Shown here: one piece after another, positions 1 to 11,300 of the stretch | How the letters are laid out: each line of letters begins with the position of its first letter | Position numbering within the stretch: position 1 is the first letter of the stretch | NCBI GenBank assembly: GCA_947642555.1 | Contig: CANRSX010000006.1 | Coordinates: 118,352-182,351, forward strand | Direction of reading: 5' to 3' | DNA: 64,000 nt | DNA from: an uncultured Roseburia sp. | GTDB lineage: Bacteria > Bacillota > Clostridia > Lachnospirales > Lachnospiraceae | The notes under the pieces: generated by a model | What the model saw: only the letters and a program-made list of their open reading frames with translations | The model's database searches: none | What the model was told of the DNA's origin: nothing | Translations under genes and position numbers: made by a program

Positions 1-2308
<2,308 letters not shown>

Positions 2309-2405
2309 CCCATATCCTCCATCCGTTACAGATCACCGGCACACATCCGGCCGTTCTGTTCTCTGTCAGCATTCCCGCCGCATTTTGCGAAAATACATGT
2401 ATATG

Positions 2406-3452
2406 CTAAGTCTTTCCTCTCGGCCGGTCTAACATCCCGTCCAGAGATTTTTTCAGTACCTTCAGATTATCCATCACCATCTCGTAATCCATCCGCTTTG
2501 GCCCCACGATCCCGATCGTCCCGCGGACGCCCTCGCCCAGCTCGTAGGCCACGGTCACGACGCTGCAGTCGCGCATCGTCTGAATCGGGCTCTCGTCGCC
2601 GATATATACCTGAATCCCGGTATTCTCCTCCGAGAGATGCTCCGTCACAAGGCTCACCAGCTGCTGCTTCTCCTCAAAGGTCGAGATCAGCTCGCTCGCC
2701 TTCTCCGAGTCGCTTAGCTCCGGATATTTCAAGAAATTCGTCGTGCCGCTGGTGTAGACCCGGATGTCCTCGTCGGGCCCCATGGTCTCCGCCACCGTGT
2801 CGAGCACGTTGCTGATGATGTCGCTGTGGATCCCCGCCTGTTCCTTTAACCGCGCGATCGTCGCAAGATTGATCTCCTGCAGCGCGAGCCCGTTTAAGCT
2901 GGAATTTAAGAGGATATTCAGCTTTAGCATCGTCTCATTGTCGATCGGCTCCGACACCGGGATGATCTTGTTCTTCACGAGATTTCCCTCGGTGACGATC
3001 ACAGCCAGGACCTGCTCCGCATCCACATGCGAGAGCTGGATGAACTTCACCTTGTTCTGGTGATAGCTCGGTGCAGTGACCATCGTCGCGTAATTCGTAT
3101 TGTTCGCAAGCATCTTCGCGACCTGCTGCAACACCTGATCAACCCGCTCCGTATGCTCGATGACAAACTGCTTCATCTCCGCAACCTCGCGGTTCTTCTC
3201 CTCCATCAGATGGTCCACATAAAAGCGGTACCCCTTATCGGAAGGGATCCTGCCCGCCGAGGTGTGCGGCTGTAAAATGTAGCCCAGCTCCTCAAGATCC
3301 GCCATCTCATTGCGGATCGTCGCGGAACTTAAATTCAGATCCGTGTACTTTGAGATCGTCCGCGATCCCACCGGCTCCCCGGTCTCGAGATAATTCCGGA
3401 TGATCGCGTTTAAAATTCTGATTTTTCGCTCATCTAATTCAAAATCGTCCAT
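2406..3452 (-). CDS. hrcA: Heat-inducible transcription repressor HrcA
   Basis: DNA-binding repressor of class I heat-shock genes, which binds CIRCE. The 348-aa length is typical. The N-terminal winged helix contains YLETGEPVGSRTISKY and LSSATIRNEMADLEELGYILQPHTSAGRIPSDKGYRFYVD, the strongest HrcA signature, and the C-terminal half has GVRGTIGIVGPKRMDYEMVM. The start ATG at 3452 follows GGAGATGAGGA. It is the first gene of the operon and sits 47 bp downstream of a perfect CIRCE, so it should repress its own operon. Confidence 0.97.
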   Translation of the reverse strand: MDDFELDERKIRILNAIIRNYLETGEPVGSRTISKYTDLNLSSATIRNEMADLEELGYILQPHTSAGRIPSDKGYRFYVDHLMEEKNREVAEMKQFVIEHTERVDQVLQQVAKMLANNTNYATMVTAPSYHQNKVKFIQLSHVDAEQVLAVIVTEGNLVKNKIIPVSEPIDNETMLKLNILLNSSLNGLALQEINLATIARLKEQAGIHSDIISNVLDTVAETMGPDEDIRVYTSGTTNFLKYPELSDSEKASELISTFEEKQQLVSLVTEHLSEENTGIQVYIGDESPIQTMRDCSVVTVAYELGEGVRGTIGIVGPKRMDYEMVMDNLKVLKKSLDGMLDRPRGKT

Positions 3453-3498
3453 TCCTCATCTCCTGACAGTCTGAGTGGAGCTGCTTTCTTTTGGTTTA

Positions 3499-3525
3499 TT
3501 AGCACTCGTTTCTATGGAGTGCTAA
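3499..3525. promoter_or_regulatory. CIRCE operator (HrcA binding site)
   Basis: Perfect inverted repeat TTAGCACTC-N9-GAGTGCTAA, identical to the CIRCE consensus. It lies just downstream of the hrcA promoter elements, where bound HrcA would block initiation or early elongation. Confidence 0.97.
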
Positions 3526-3537
3526 CATCTGTATAAT

Positions 3538-3566
3538 AAGATAGCACCAACTATTTTTTTTGTCAA
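3538..3566 (-). promoter_or_regulatory. Sigma-A promoter of hrcA-grpE-dnaK
   Basis: On the minus strand, TTGACA (3561-3566) is followed after 17 bp by TATCTT (3538-3543), with the overlapping TATTAT slightly further downstream. The start site would fall close to CIRCE. Confidence 0.75.
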
Positions 3567-3698
3567 CAGGGAATCGGGCAAAAATAAGGATTTTATTTTT
3601 TCTTAATAAATGCATGCAACAAAACGCGTTTCGTTCCGTCTTACCTTATGAAAAGAAGAACATACCCGCCATCACAGATCCGCTGAAAGGAGGCTGTT

Positions 3699-4736
3699 AT
3701 GAAAAAAACACTCGTCACCCTTACACTTCTGGCCGGGCTGGCTGTCTGCAGCTGCGGTCCACACAGACCATCCGGGGATCCGCCGTCCGGCACAGCAGAA
3801 CCGAACGGTCCGGCGCAGTCAGAGGCCGGAATTCCCGAACCCGGCAGCTCTGGTCCCTCGCAGCCGGCCGACGCAGACAACAGCGCATATAACGGCGCAT
3901 CTGGCGCTGCAGATTCAGACGGTGAGGCCGCCACACGCGTCATCCAGGGCGGCCCTTACGGCGAGATCTCCCTTCGCCTGCCAAAGGGCTGGTCGTATGA
4001 AGCCATGCCTGTTGACAGTGATCCCTTAGCAGGCGGAGAATACGGCATTTCCTTTTACCCTGACGGAGAAGAGGACGGGCAGATCCGTGTCGTCTATATG
4101 GACCGGTTCGGGGTCTGCGGCACCGGCCTTGCGGAGGAGGAGGGAACCATTGCGGGGTGTCCTGTCCGGATCGGAACCTACGACAATCATGCGTGCTGGG
4201 ATTTCATTAAATTTAATGGCGACTATGAGGGCATCGTCGCAATGACCGCTTCCACAGACCTCTTGTGGTGGAAGGAATACGGCGACACCGCAACCGGGAT
4301 TCTCGACACCCTCTCCTTTGACCGGGATCAGCGCGAAGGCGGCGCATATCTTTACCGGTCTGATTCCGAGGTCTCCGAAGCCGGCCTCATGCTCTCTCTG
4401 ACACATATCACGGAAAAGGGTGTCACACTTGTCTTCTATCAGTATGACCCGGACATCCTGTCGGACGATCTGAGCTTCGGGGAGGATTTTACGCTGGAGC
4501 GGCAGAAGGGCGATATCTGGGAGCCAGTGCCGGTTATCATAGAAGGAGATTATGCGTTTGACGCCGTTGCACATCCGATCCCGGCCGGCGAAACCCTGGA
4601 GTCGGACCTGGACTGGAGTCCGCTGTACGGTGATCTGACACCGGGGACCTACCGGATCAGCAAAACGATCTTAATGTCCCGCAAGGGCGGCGGATCCGAT
4701 ACGTATACGATCACGGCGGAATTCCTGCTGAATTAA
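3699..4736 (+). CDS. Putative lipoprotein of unknown function
   Basis: 345-aa protein with a lipoprotein signal: basic MKK start, hydrophobic core LVTLTLLAGLA and a lipobox ending VCSC (modified Cys about residue 19). A Pro/Ser/Gly/Asp-rich linker of ~55 residues follows, as is usual for surface lipoproteins. The middle (~75-205) contains GEISLRLPKGWSYEAMPVD, typical of small secreted domains of this kind, and the C-terminal ~120 residues (LMLSLTHITEKGVTLVFYQYD onward) resemble the immunoglobulin-like domain often seen in Clostridia lipoproteins. AAAGGAGGCTGTT precedes the ATG. It is the only plus-strand gene in its neighbourhood and ends at a bidirectional terminator. Function is not recognised. 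Confidence 0.8.
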   Translation: MKKTLVTLTLLAGLAVCSCGPHRPSGDPPSGTAEPNGPAQSEAGIPEPGSSGPSQPADADNSAYNGASGAADSDGEAATRVIQGGPYGEISLRLPKGWSYEAMPVDSDPLAGGEYGISFYPDGEEDGQIRVVYMDRFGVCGTGLAEEEGTIAGCPVRIGTYDNHACWDFIKFNGDYEGIVAMTASTDLLWWKEYGDTATGILDTLSFDRDQREGGAYLYRSDSEVSEAGLMLSLTHITEKGVTLVFYQYDPDILSDDLSFGEDFTLERQKGDIWEPVPVIIEGDYAFDAVAHPIPAGETLESDLDWSPLYGDLTPGTYRISKTILMSRKGGGSDTYTITAEFLLN

Positions 4737-4770
4737 TGTGCCGCACTTTGCGTGGCAGCGTCTGCAGTAA

Positions 4771-4820
4771 AAAAGGGAGCCGCAGACTGACCCTGCCGGG
4801 CCGGTCTGCGGCTCCTTTTT
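4771..4820. terminator. Bidirectional rho-independent terminator
   Basis: 12-bp stem GGAGCCGCAGAC (4776-4787) / GTCTGCGGCTCC (4804-4815) with an A run on the left and a T run on the right. It sits between convergent genes and can stop the plus-strand lipoprotein transcript and the minus-strand ABC operon. Confidence 0.93.
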
Positions 4821-4858
4821 AAAATAAGCTGACTCGCAATGCGCGGCAGCGTTTGTTT

Positions 4859-6187
4859 TTATTCGTATCGCAGCGCGTCGATGACCTCCATCTTCGACGC
4901 CTTGTTCGCCGGATAGTATCCGAAGAATACGCCGGTCAGCATCGAGAAGAACAGCGAGAGCATGATCGCCTGGCCGGACGGATGTACCTTCATAATAATA
5001 AAATCCGCATATTCCGCGTACATATTCTGAATGATAAACTCCGCCGCCATACCGAGCAGCGCGCCGATCCCGACCCCGATCAGGATCCCGATGATCCCGC
5101 CGATTAAGCAGAGCACAATCGCCTCGATGACAAACTGCATCCGGATCGTGCGCCGTTTGGCTCCGAGCGCCATACGCACGCCGATCTCCCGCGTGCGCTC
5201 CGTGATGGAGACAAGCATAATATTCATGACGCCGACGCCTCCCACGATCAGGGAGATCGCCGCGATCCCGGAGACCGCAACCGTGACGACATTCAGCACT
5301 GTGTTGATCATCCCGAGGTCCGACTGCATATTGTAAGCGTAAATCTCAAACTTCTCGTTGTTCGCATAGATCTCGCTAAAATACTCCATGATATGATTCG
5401 TCGCCTGATCCACATCCGCTAAAGGCGTCAGAAGCAGGTTAAAATATTCATAGCCCGCCTGATCCGAGCCCTGGAGCTTAAAGCTGGTCTGAATCGGCAC
5501 CATCATCTGTGTGGAACGGTCCTTTTCCGGAATCGTCGGATCAATTTTTCCGAACAGCGCCTGATTGTACTCGTAGACGCCCACCACGACAAAGTCAAAA
5601 ATACTTCCGTCTGAGGTCGTGACGGAAATCTGCTCCCCGATGGGGTCTTTGCCGTTAAAATACCGTTCCGCCATGATATCCGCGATCACACAGACGCGTT
5701 TTTTCCCGCTGTTATCCGCCGCCGTCAGGCTCCTGCCGGCATGCATGTCAAGCTTCATAAAGTCAAGGTACTCCGGCGTGATACCTTCGATCACGACATT
5801 GGCGTAATTGTCGGAATTCTTCGGATCCACGATCTGTCCGCCTCCTAAATAATTTTCCGCCGCAATGCCGCTGACCTCATCCGGGTACGCGGCGATCAGC
5901 CCGTCGATCATCTCCTGGGAGACGTAATCCTCATCCGTCATCTCCGGATAAATCCAGGTCTCCCACTCCTCGTCGGTCTCGGGGTATCTCGCCTGCACGT
6001 ATGCGCTCACCGTATTGCCGCCTAAGGAATTCATCGTCGCGGTCAGCGTGCTCTGGATCGAGCCTCCGATCGTCGTGATGATGATCACCGAGCTGATGCC
6101 GATGATGATGCCAAGCATGGTGAGGAGGGCGCGCATCTTATTTGCGATAATACTGGCAAACGCCTCTTTTATATTTTCCAGAAACAT
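4859..6187 (-). CDS. MacB-like ABC transporter permease (FtsX family)
   Basis: 442-aa inner-membrane component. It has an N-terminal transmembrane helix (MRALLTMLGIIIGISSVIIITTIG), a ~230-aa extracytoplasmic MacB_PCD-type domain, then three C-terminal helices in the FtsX domain, with NIMLVSITERTREIGVRMALGAKRR between TM2 and TM3, the hallmark of this family. The ATG overlaps the stop of the ATPase gene by one base (TGATG), indicating translational coupling. It forms a tripartite exporter with the next two genes. In Gram-positive bacteria such systems export peptides or amphiphiles, but the substrate is unknown here. Confidence 0.93.
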   Translation of the reverse strand: MFLENIKEAFASIIANKMRALLTMLGIIIGISSVIIITTIGGSIQSTLTATMNSLGGNTVSAYVQARYPETDEEWETWIYPEMTDEDYVSQEMIDGLIAAYPDEVSGIAAENYLGGGQIVDPKNSDNYANVVIEGITPEYLDFMKLDMHAGRSLTAADNSGKKRVCVIADIMAERYFNGKDPIGEQISVTTSDGSIFDFVVVGVYEYNQALFGKIDPTIPEKDRSTQMMVPIQTSFKLQGSDQAGYEYFNLLLTPLADVDQATNHIMEYFSEIYANNEKFEIYAYNMQSDLGMINTVLNVVTVAVSGIAAISLIVGGVGVMNIMLVSITERTREIGVRMALGAKRRTIRMQFVIEAIVLCLIGGIIGILIGVGIGALLGMAAEFIIQNMYAEYADFIIMKVHPSGQAIMLSLFFSMLTGVFFGYYPANKASKMEVIDALRYE

Positions 6188-6885
6188 CAGCGTCCACCCC
6201 CTTTATCCCCGACGATCTCCCCGTCCAGAAGCGTCACGATCCGCTGTGTCTCCGCCGCCAGCTCCTGGGAGTGGGTGATTAAGACCACAGTCTTGCCCTG
6301 CTCCTCGTGCAGCTTGTGAAACAGGTCCATCACCATATGGCCGGTCTTTGAGTCGAGGGCTCCGGTCGGCTCGTCGGCTAAAATGATCGCCGGATCATTG
6401 ATCATGGCCCGGGCGATGGCCACACGCTGCTTCTGCCCGCCGGAGAGCTCATTCGGGCGGTGGTTCGCGCGGTCCGCCATATCCACCATCTCAAGCATCT
6501 CCATCGCGCGCTCCTTCTGATTTCGGATCTTTTCCTCCCCGTACATCAGGGGAACCATCACATTTTTTAACGCGTTCGCGCGCGGCAGCAGATTAAAATT
6601 CTGAAACACAAATCCGATCCTGCGGTTTCGGATATTGCTGCGCACCTCGTCGCTCATCTCGTTTACATCCTGTCCCTCCAGAAAATAATTTCCCGAAGTC
6701 TGCCGGTCGAGCACGCCGATGATGTTCATCAGCGTACTTTTTCCGGAGCCGGATTCCCCGACGATCGAGACAAATTCACCTTTGCTCACGCTTAAATCGA
6801 TGCCGTGCAGGATCTCGAGTTCATTCGGCTTTCCTTCATAATAGGTCTTTATAATATGCTCCATCCGGATTACTGATTCACTCAC
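6187..6885 (-). CDS. MacB/LolD-like ABC transporter ATPase
   Basis: 232-aa ATPase with Walker [11 protein letters not shown]-loop [12 protein letters not shown], signature [14 protein letters not shown], Walker [13 protein letters not shown] and H-loop [10 protein letters not shown]. The start is GTG at 6885, overlapping the stop of the adaptor gene (TAGTG) with GGAGG about 10 nt upstream. An internal ATG exists at MEH, but the upstream residues fit the family. It energises the permease encoded immediately downstream. Confidence 0.95.
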   Translation of the reverse strand: MSESVIRMEHIIKTYYEGKPNELEILHGIDLSVSKGEFVSIVGESGSGKSTLMNIIGVLDRQTSGNYFLEGQDVNEMSDEVRSNIRNRRIGFVFQNFNLLPRANALKNVMVPLMYGEEKIRNQKERAMEMLEMVDMADRANHRPNELSGGQKQRVAIARAMINDPAIILADEPTGALDSKTGHMVMDLFHKLHEEQGKTVVLITHSQELAAETQRIVTLLDGEIVGDKGGGR

Positions 6886-8288
6886 TATCTCACAACCTCC
6901 ACGCTTGTTGCCCCGTCCATGCTGCCCATGCTGCCGTCCGTCATGCCAAGATCCTGCTCGGAATACATCTGCTCCGGCGAGAAGGTCTGACCTTCCACGA
7001 TCATCCCGGAATAGTCGTAGATCATCTTATCGCCTTCCTGTAACTCACCGCCCGTCACCTCGGTGTAGTAGTCCACCTCGTCGCCGAGCGTCACGCTCTT
7101 TTTCACCGCGGTCGCGGTGCCGTCGTCATTTCCCTCTGCGACGAGCACATAGGCGTCGCCGTTGTCGTCATAGCGGATCAGGTCGTAGGGAATCGCGAGC
7201 ACCTCGCCCTTCTCCTGAATCATCACCTTCACCTTTGCCTCCATGCCCACCAGAAGCTCTGTGTTATCCAGTGCGATCTCTACGGAATAACCGCCTGCCG
7301 ACTGTCCGTCCGCGGACTGCTCCTTGACGCGCACGACTCTGGAAACGGTGCCCTTAATCTCCTCCTCGCCGGTCGCGCTTGCCGTCACAACAGCGCTCAT
7401 GCCCTCCTGGAGCTGTAAAATATCGGCCTCCGCAACCGTCGCCGACACTTTTAAAGCGCTCGTGTCCTCAATCGTTAAAATCGTGACCTTCTCGCCGTTG
7501 ATATCCCCGACGCGCACATTGATCGCCGTCACAACGCCGCCGCAGGGAGCCGTGACCACGCAGTCCTCCAACTGTTCGCGCAGGCTCTTTAACGTGTCAT
7601 TGGTCGTGGAATCCGCATCCTTATACCGGTTCAGCTCCACCTGCAGCTGGGCGTTCTCAATCGCGCGGTTTGTCGCGTCCACCGTCGTATTATAATTGTC
7701 CTTTGCGCTCTCTAACGCCCTGGTCGCGTTCAGCAGATTCGGAAATGTCTCGTCACCCGGGTTCGCGTCATACGCGCGCTGCGCGATGGTCACTCCCTCC
7801 TCCGCCTGAGTGATCGCGAGCTCCGCTTCCTTCAGCTGCCGCTCCTGATCCTCTCTCGCCTGCTGTACGGCATCCGCCGCCTGACGGTTATTGATGCTCT
7901 CGATCGCGCTTGCATTCGACTGCGACCGCTCTAATTCCGCGATCTTTTCCTCAATGGACGCGGAATCCAGTCTGCAGAGCACATCCCCGGGCTGTACGAT
8001 ATCACCCACCTGCACGTTCATCTCCGTGATCTCGGACACTGCCTTTGAGGTGACGTTCGTCCTGCTCACCCCGGCAACCGTCCCCTTTAAGGAAATCGTG
8101 TCGGAAAGATCCCGTTTCTGCACCGGCTCCACCTCGACCAGATTGCTGACCATCTCCACCTGTTCGCCAGCCTTATGTAAAAACGTCCAGATCACCGCCA
8201 CGATGACCACAGCCACCACAAGCACGATTATCAGCACTTTTTTCTTCTTTTTCTTTGGCTTTGCCGCTCCGTTTGTTTTGTCCTTCAT
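6885..8288 (-). CDS. MacA/HlyD-type membrane fusion (adaptor) protein
   Basis: 467-aa adaptor for the MacB-like exporter. After a lysine-rich start (KPKKKKKK) comes a single membrane anchor (VLIIVLVVAVVIVAVIWTFL), then a split lipoyl domain (TEMNVQVGDIVQPGDVLCRLD, later VVTAPCGGVVTAINVRVGD), an intervening helical hairpin of ~120 residues, and beta-barrel and membrane-proximal domains. The C-terminus is Met/Gly/Ser-rich. It is the first gene of the three-gene operon and reads from the promoter at 8433-8461 through a ~145-nt leader. Confidence 0.92.
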   Translation of the reverse strand: MKDKTNGAAKPKKKKKKVLIIVLVVAVVIVAVIWTFLHKAGEQVEMVSNLVEVEPVQKRDLSDTISLKGTVAGVSRTNVTSKAVSEITEMNVQVGDIVQPGDVLCRLDSASIEEKIAELERSQSNASAIESINNRQAADAVQQAREDQERQLKEAELAITQAEEGVTIAQRAYDANPGDETFPNLLNATRALESAKDNYNTTVDATNRAIENAQLQVELNRYKDADSTTNDTLKSLREQLEDCVVTAPCGGVVTAINVRVGDINGEKVTILTIEDTSALKVSATVAEADILQLQEGMSAVVTASATGEEEIKGTVSRVVRVKEQSADGQSAGGYSVEIALDNTELLVGMEAKVKVMIQEKGEVLAIPYDLIRYDDNGDAYVLVAEGNDDGTATAVKKSVTLGDEVDYYTEVTGGELQEGDKMIYDYSGMIVEGQTFSPEQMYSEQDLGMTDGSMGSMDGATSVEVVR

Positions 8289-8432
8289 GATTTTTAGTCT
8301 CTCCCTTTTGCATTTTCAGTTTATGGTGATTGTATCACTAACATTTACAGAAAAAAACGGACTTAAGCAAATTTTAAGAAATCTTCATAAAACCTGTGCT
8401 TTTCCGTTTTTCTGTACCACTGTACTGTTGTG

Positions 8433-8461
8433 ATAATACAATAACTATATCAGATTGTCAA
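8433..8461 (-). promoter_or_regulatory. Promoter of the MacAB-like operon
   Basis: Minus-strand TTGACA (8456-8461), 17 bp, TATTAT (8433-8438). The leader between here and the gene contains CTTAA motifs spaced 11 bp (near 8360-8390), a spacing typical of OmpR-type regulator sites, so a second regulated start is possible. Confidence 0.7.
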
Positions 8462-8493
8462 GAGAGAGTTTGCAAAGCGTTACAGCAAAAAGC

Positions 8494-9912
8494 TCAGCCT
8501 TTCCCAAATCGCCGCGATTTTAAAAGCGCCGCACGGAATTCCGGCAGACCCGCCCTGCCCTGTTCGGTCACCGGTTTTACCCACCTCCCGCTTTTGGTAT
8601 ACCACAGCTCAAAGACAAGCCGGATCAGCTCGTCTGTGTACAGGAACGAAAAGACCGCCAGAAACGGAAGATGCCAGATCATACCCGCAGCCCAGGTCGC
8701 CGGGACGCTCACCGCAAACAGGCAGATGATTTCCAGAAGCGTTCCGAAAACCGCCTCTCCTCCGGCGCGATAGCAGCTGTTCATAATGTAGTTACAGGTG
8801 CGGACCGTCCCCGCCGCCAAATAGATCAGGATCATATATTTTCCGTAAAACATCGCCTCCGCCCCAAGGCCGAACAGCGAGAGCATCGGCCGGTTGAGCA
8901 CAAAACCGGTCAGACAGATACAGAAGGTGATCGCCGGACATAAGACGGCAAATTTTTTCACGTACTGATAACCGTTCATGAGCCTGCCGGATCCGACCTC
9001 TTTTCCGACAACTACGGATGACGCGTCCGCAAGTCCGCCGAAGAAGGCGAAGACAAATCCCTCCAGGACACGAAACGCTGCCATGGCGGCGATCGCCGAC
9101 TCCGCCTGATGTCCGATCACGATATTGATCAGCATCTGTCCGATCCCGTAAAAGAGCTCGTTGCAGAGGATCGGAAAGCATTTCTGTATGTATTCTTTCA
9201 GAAATCCCCCGCGCCAGTCAAATACCTCTCTTATGTGCAGCGCCAGCGTTTTCTGATCCCGCAGCAGAAACACGAGCAGCGCGCACACATTCACCATGCC
9301 GGATACCAGCGTACCGACCGCAGCGCCCGCGGCCCCCATCTTCGGCATGCCAAAGCGCCCGTAGATCAGCACCCAGTTTAAGATAAAGTTCGTGACCAGC
9401 GCAAGGATCGAGCAGACCAGCGGCGGCTTTACCCGCTCCGTCGAGCGCATCAGGAAGCTGATGATGACCGCGATCACCTGGAGCGGATAGGCGAAGCCAA
9501 CGATCCGGATATACGGAATCCCGATCGCAATGATATTCTCTTTATCCGTGTAGACAGAAAGCATAAATTCCGGGCTGACAACCGCAACCGCGCCAAACAG
9601 CAGGGAGACCGCCAGCATACAGACCAGCGCAAGGCCGAAGGTCCGGCTGATGCCCTTTTCATTGCGCGCGCCCCAGTACTGGGCGAAAAATAAAAGTCCT
9701 CCGCCTGCGAAACCAAAATAACAGGAGAAAAACAGCGATGAGATCTGCGAGCAGATCCCGACTGCCGCCACAGCCAGTTCCCCCTGACTCCCAATCATGA
9801 TCGTATCCACCATACCCGCCGTGGTGGATAAAAAATTCTGAAACGCGATGGGCAGTGCAATAGTGACCACTGTCCGGAAAAAACTTCCCCAGCTGATTTT
9901 TACATTCTCCAT
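8494..9912 (-). CDS. MATE family multidrug/Na+ antiporter
   Basis: 472-aa polytopic membrane protein with about 12 hydrophobic helices. Typical MATE features are ALPIAFQNFLSTTAGMVDTIMIGSQGELAVAAVG at the N-terminus and the symmetric second half beginning near FPILCNELFYGIGQMLINIVIGHQ. The frame is open back to 10062, but the ATG at 9912 is preferred: it has GAGGG at good spacing, starts the family's usual N-terminus, and a perfect TATAAT lies at 9974-9979 inside the longer reading. It exports cationic drugs or metabolites by Na+ or H+ antiport; the substrate cannot be assigned. Confidence 0.93.
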   Translation of the reverse strand: MENVKISWGSFFRTVVTIALPIAFQNFLSTTAGMVDTIMIGSQGELAVAAVGICSQISSLFFSCYFGFAGGGLLFFAQYWGARNEKGISRTFGLALVCMLAVSLLFGAVAVVSPEFMLSVYTDKENIIAIGIPYIRIVGFAYPLQVIAVIISFLMRSTERVKPPLVCSILALVTNFILNWVLIYGRFGMPKMGAAGAAVGTLVSGMVNVCALLVFLLRDQKTLALHIREVFDWRGGFLKEYIQKCFPILCNELFYGIGQMLINIVIGHQAESAIAAMAAFRVLEGFVFAFFGGLADASSVVVGKEVGSGRLMNGYQYVKKFAVLCPAITFCICLTGFVLNRPMLSLFGLGAEAMFYGKYMILIYLAAGTVRTCNYIMNSCYRAGGEAVFGTLLEIICLFAVSVPATWAAGMIWHLPFLAVFSFLYTDELIRLVFELWYTKSGRWVKPVTEQGRAGLPEFRAALLKSRRFGKG

Positions 9913-9973
9913 AGACGATTCCCTCACCATGTATCCAGACTGCCCTGCCGCCCTGGCAGAGACTGTAGCCTCC

Positions 9974-10001
9974 ATTATACCCTGAAACAGATGGAATGCA
10001 A
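9974..10001 (-). promoter_or_regulatory. Probable promoter of the MATE gene
   Basis: Perfect TATAAT (minus strand, 9974-9979) with a weak TTGCAT -35 at 9996-10001 after 16 bp. It lies just inside the 3' side of the nudC/MATE spacer and supports the start at 9912. Confidence 0.55.
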
Positions 10002-10036
10002 GAAGCATTGATACAGATGCGAAATTCACCCCTGTC

Positions 10037-11011
10037 TTATGGCAAAAAATCACCCCTCGCACAATCCCGAAATACCGTCATCATTTCCCGCGTCAGGGAA
10101 AGTCCCTCCTCATCATCCGGGATCTCACTGTAGTGCACCCACTCCGCCACTGAGAGCTCCTCCTCGTCGAGACGGATCTCATGCGTATCGTCAAGCTCGC
10201 AGAAATACCCAAGCAGCAGATTCGAGTCAAACCCCCACGGCTGACTCTTGTAGTATCGGATGTTTTTTACCCGCAGGCCGACCTCCTCGAACACCTCGCG
10301 CCGCACCGTCTCCTCGGCCGTCTCGCCGATCTCCGTAAACCCCGCGATCAGGGCGTAACGCTTGTAGTCGCGGTTCGCGTATTTTGTCATCAGAATCCGC
10401 TCGCCGTCCGTCACGCCGACGATCACCGCAGGCGCGATTTTCGGAAAAATCATATTCCCGCAGGCCGGACAGCGCAGCATACGCAGCTTCCCGTCCTGCT
10501 CTGTGGGATGCCCGCAGCGGCCGCAGAACCGGTTGTCGCGGTACCACAGGTACAGATGCCAGGCCGTCGCAGCCGCAAGCACCAGCTCCTTCGGGCGTAT
10601 GCGACGGATGTCGAACATGCGGACATATTCATGACAGGAGACCTCAGAAGCTTCCCCCTGGCCGGGTTCTGTATCAGAGCTTTCGGCTCCAGAAGACCTT
10701 CGCCCTTCCGCACCCCCCTCCGGAAGATCCGCTAAAAAGAAGGATTTCCCGCCGATCTCAAACAGATAAATCAGAGCCGGCAGAGGTCTCTTTTGTCCCC
10801 CGCACCAGTCCTGCATTTCTTCAAACGTTGGAAATTCCAGTCTCTCCGGGAACTGCTTTAAACCGCTGTTTTCTCCGTCCTCCCCGCCCTCTGGCAGGCT
10901 TTTGTGTATGCAGACCGCATTTTCCCGGAATGCAAGGACGTAGTCCGAAGGCACGGGCTGCCTTTTCTGATACTGATTATTCAGATGAAGCGGTGCGATG
11001 TCCTGTATCAT
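10037..11011 (-). CDS. nudC: NADH pyrophosphatase NudC
   Basis: 324-aa Nudix hydrolase that cleaves NAD(H) to NMN(H) and AMP and, in characterised homologues, removes NAD caps from RNA. A four-cysteine zinc ribbon (CGRCG...CPACG) precedes the Nudix box (GFTEIGETAEETVRREVFEEVGL, matching GX5EX7REX2EEXG), and SQPWGF follows, the NudC variant of SQPWPF. The preferred start is the ATG at 11011 (AAAGGAC upstream); an in-frame start at 11080 has no good ribosome site. Residues ~110-130 form a Glu/Ser/Gly-rich insertion. It precedes the MATE gene on the same strand. Confidence 0.95.
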   Translation of the reverse strand: MIQDIAPLHLNNQYQKRQPVPSDYVLAFRENAVCIHKSLPEGGEDGENSGLKQFPERLEFPTFEEMQDWCGGQKRPLPALIYLFEIGGKSFFLADLPEGGAEGRRSSGAESSDTEPGQGEASEVSCHEYVRMFDIRRIRPKELVLAAATAWHLYLWYRDNRFCGRCGHPTEQDGKLRMLRCPACGNMIFPKIAPAVIVGVTDGERILMTKYANRDYKRYALIAGFTEIGETAEETVRREVFEEVGLRVKNIRYYKSQPWGFDSNLLLGYFCELDDTHEIRLDEEELSVAEWVHYSEIPDDEEGLSLTREMMTVFRDCARGDFLP

Positions 11012-11078
11012 GGTTTTGTCCTTTCTGTGCGCTGTCACGATGGCCGTGGCATCCTCTCTGTCGGAGGCTGTTCGAAAC

Positions 11079-11087
11079 ATTTTACCA
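11079..11087 (-). promoter_or_regulatory. Possible extended -10 promoter of nudC
   Basis: Minus-strand TGGTAAAAT (TGn plus TAAAAT) about 68 nt before the nudC start. No convincing -35 is visible. Confidence 0.45.
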
Positions 11088-11122
11088 CACCCCGAAAGAT
11101 TCCGCTATATGCAGTTTTGCTG

Positions 11123-11205
11123 GAAAAGTTCAGCCATGCATCGCAAAATGGGCGAATCATGCTCGCATGAATGAGCACATTCTGCGGTGCATGGCTGAAC
11201 TTTTC
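11123..11205. repeat. 83-bp near-perfect palindrome with AAAAGTTCAGCC ends
   Basis: Left arm begins GAAAAGTTCAGCCATGCA and right arm ends TGCATGGCTGAACTTTTC. The arms pair almost throughout, with only a few mismatches. The same AAAAGTTCAGCC / GGCTGAACTTTT termini bound the two longer elements at 20493-20655 and 62321-62480, and the centre (ATCATGCTCGCATGAAT) resembles their inner hairpin (ATCGTGCTCGCACGAAT). It is probably a short relative of that family. Confidence 0.75.
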
Positions 11206-11232
11206 TGTCAAACGTGAAAAACTGTCAATATA

Positions 11233-11268
11233 TAAAAAACCCGGCACATCCCGCAGGGATGCGCCGGG
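11233..11268 (-). terminator. Terminator of the CoA-transferase/MoxR operon
   Basis: Stem CCCGGCACATCCC (11240-11252) / GGGATGCGCCGGG (11256-11268). Read on the minus strand it is followed by six T. It lies 33 bp beyond the last gene of the long minus-strand operon. Confidence 0.92.
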
Positions 11269-11300
11269 CCTGTCATATTGCACCTGGTTTCTCTCTCTTC

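Noticed and set aside
9913..10062. 50-residue N-terminal extension of the MATE protein
   Set aside because: It contains a perfect -10 box and would overlap nudC; the ATG at 9912 gives the normal MATE start.
11035..11283. 82-aa minus-strand frame in the nudC/CoA-transferase spacer
   Set aside because: It is made of the palindromic repeat and terminator sequence, has no family match and no ribosome site.
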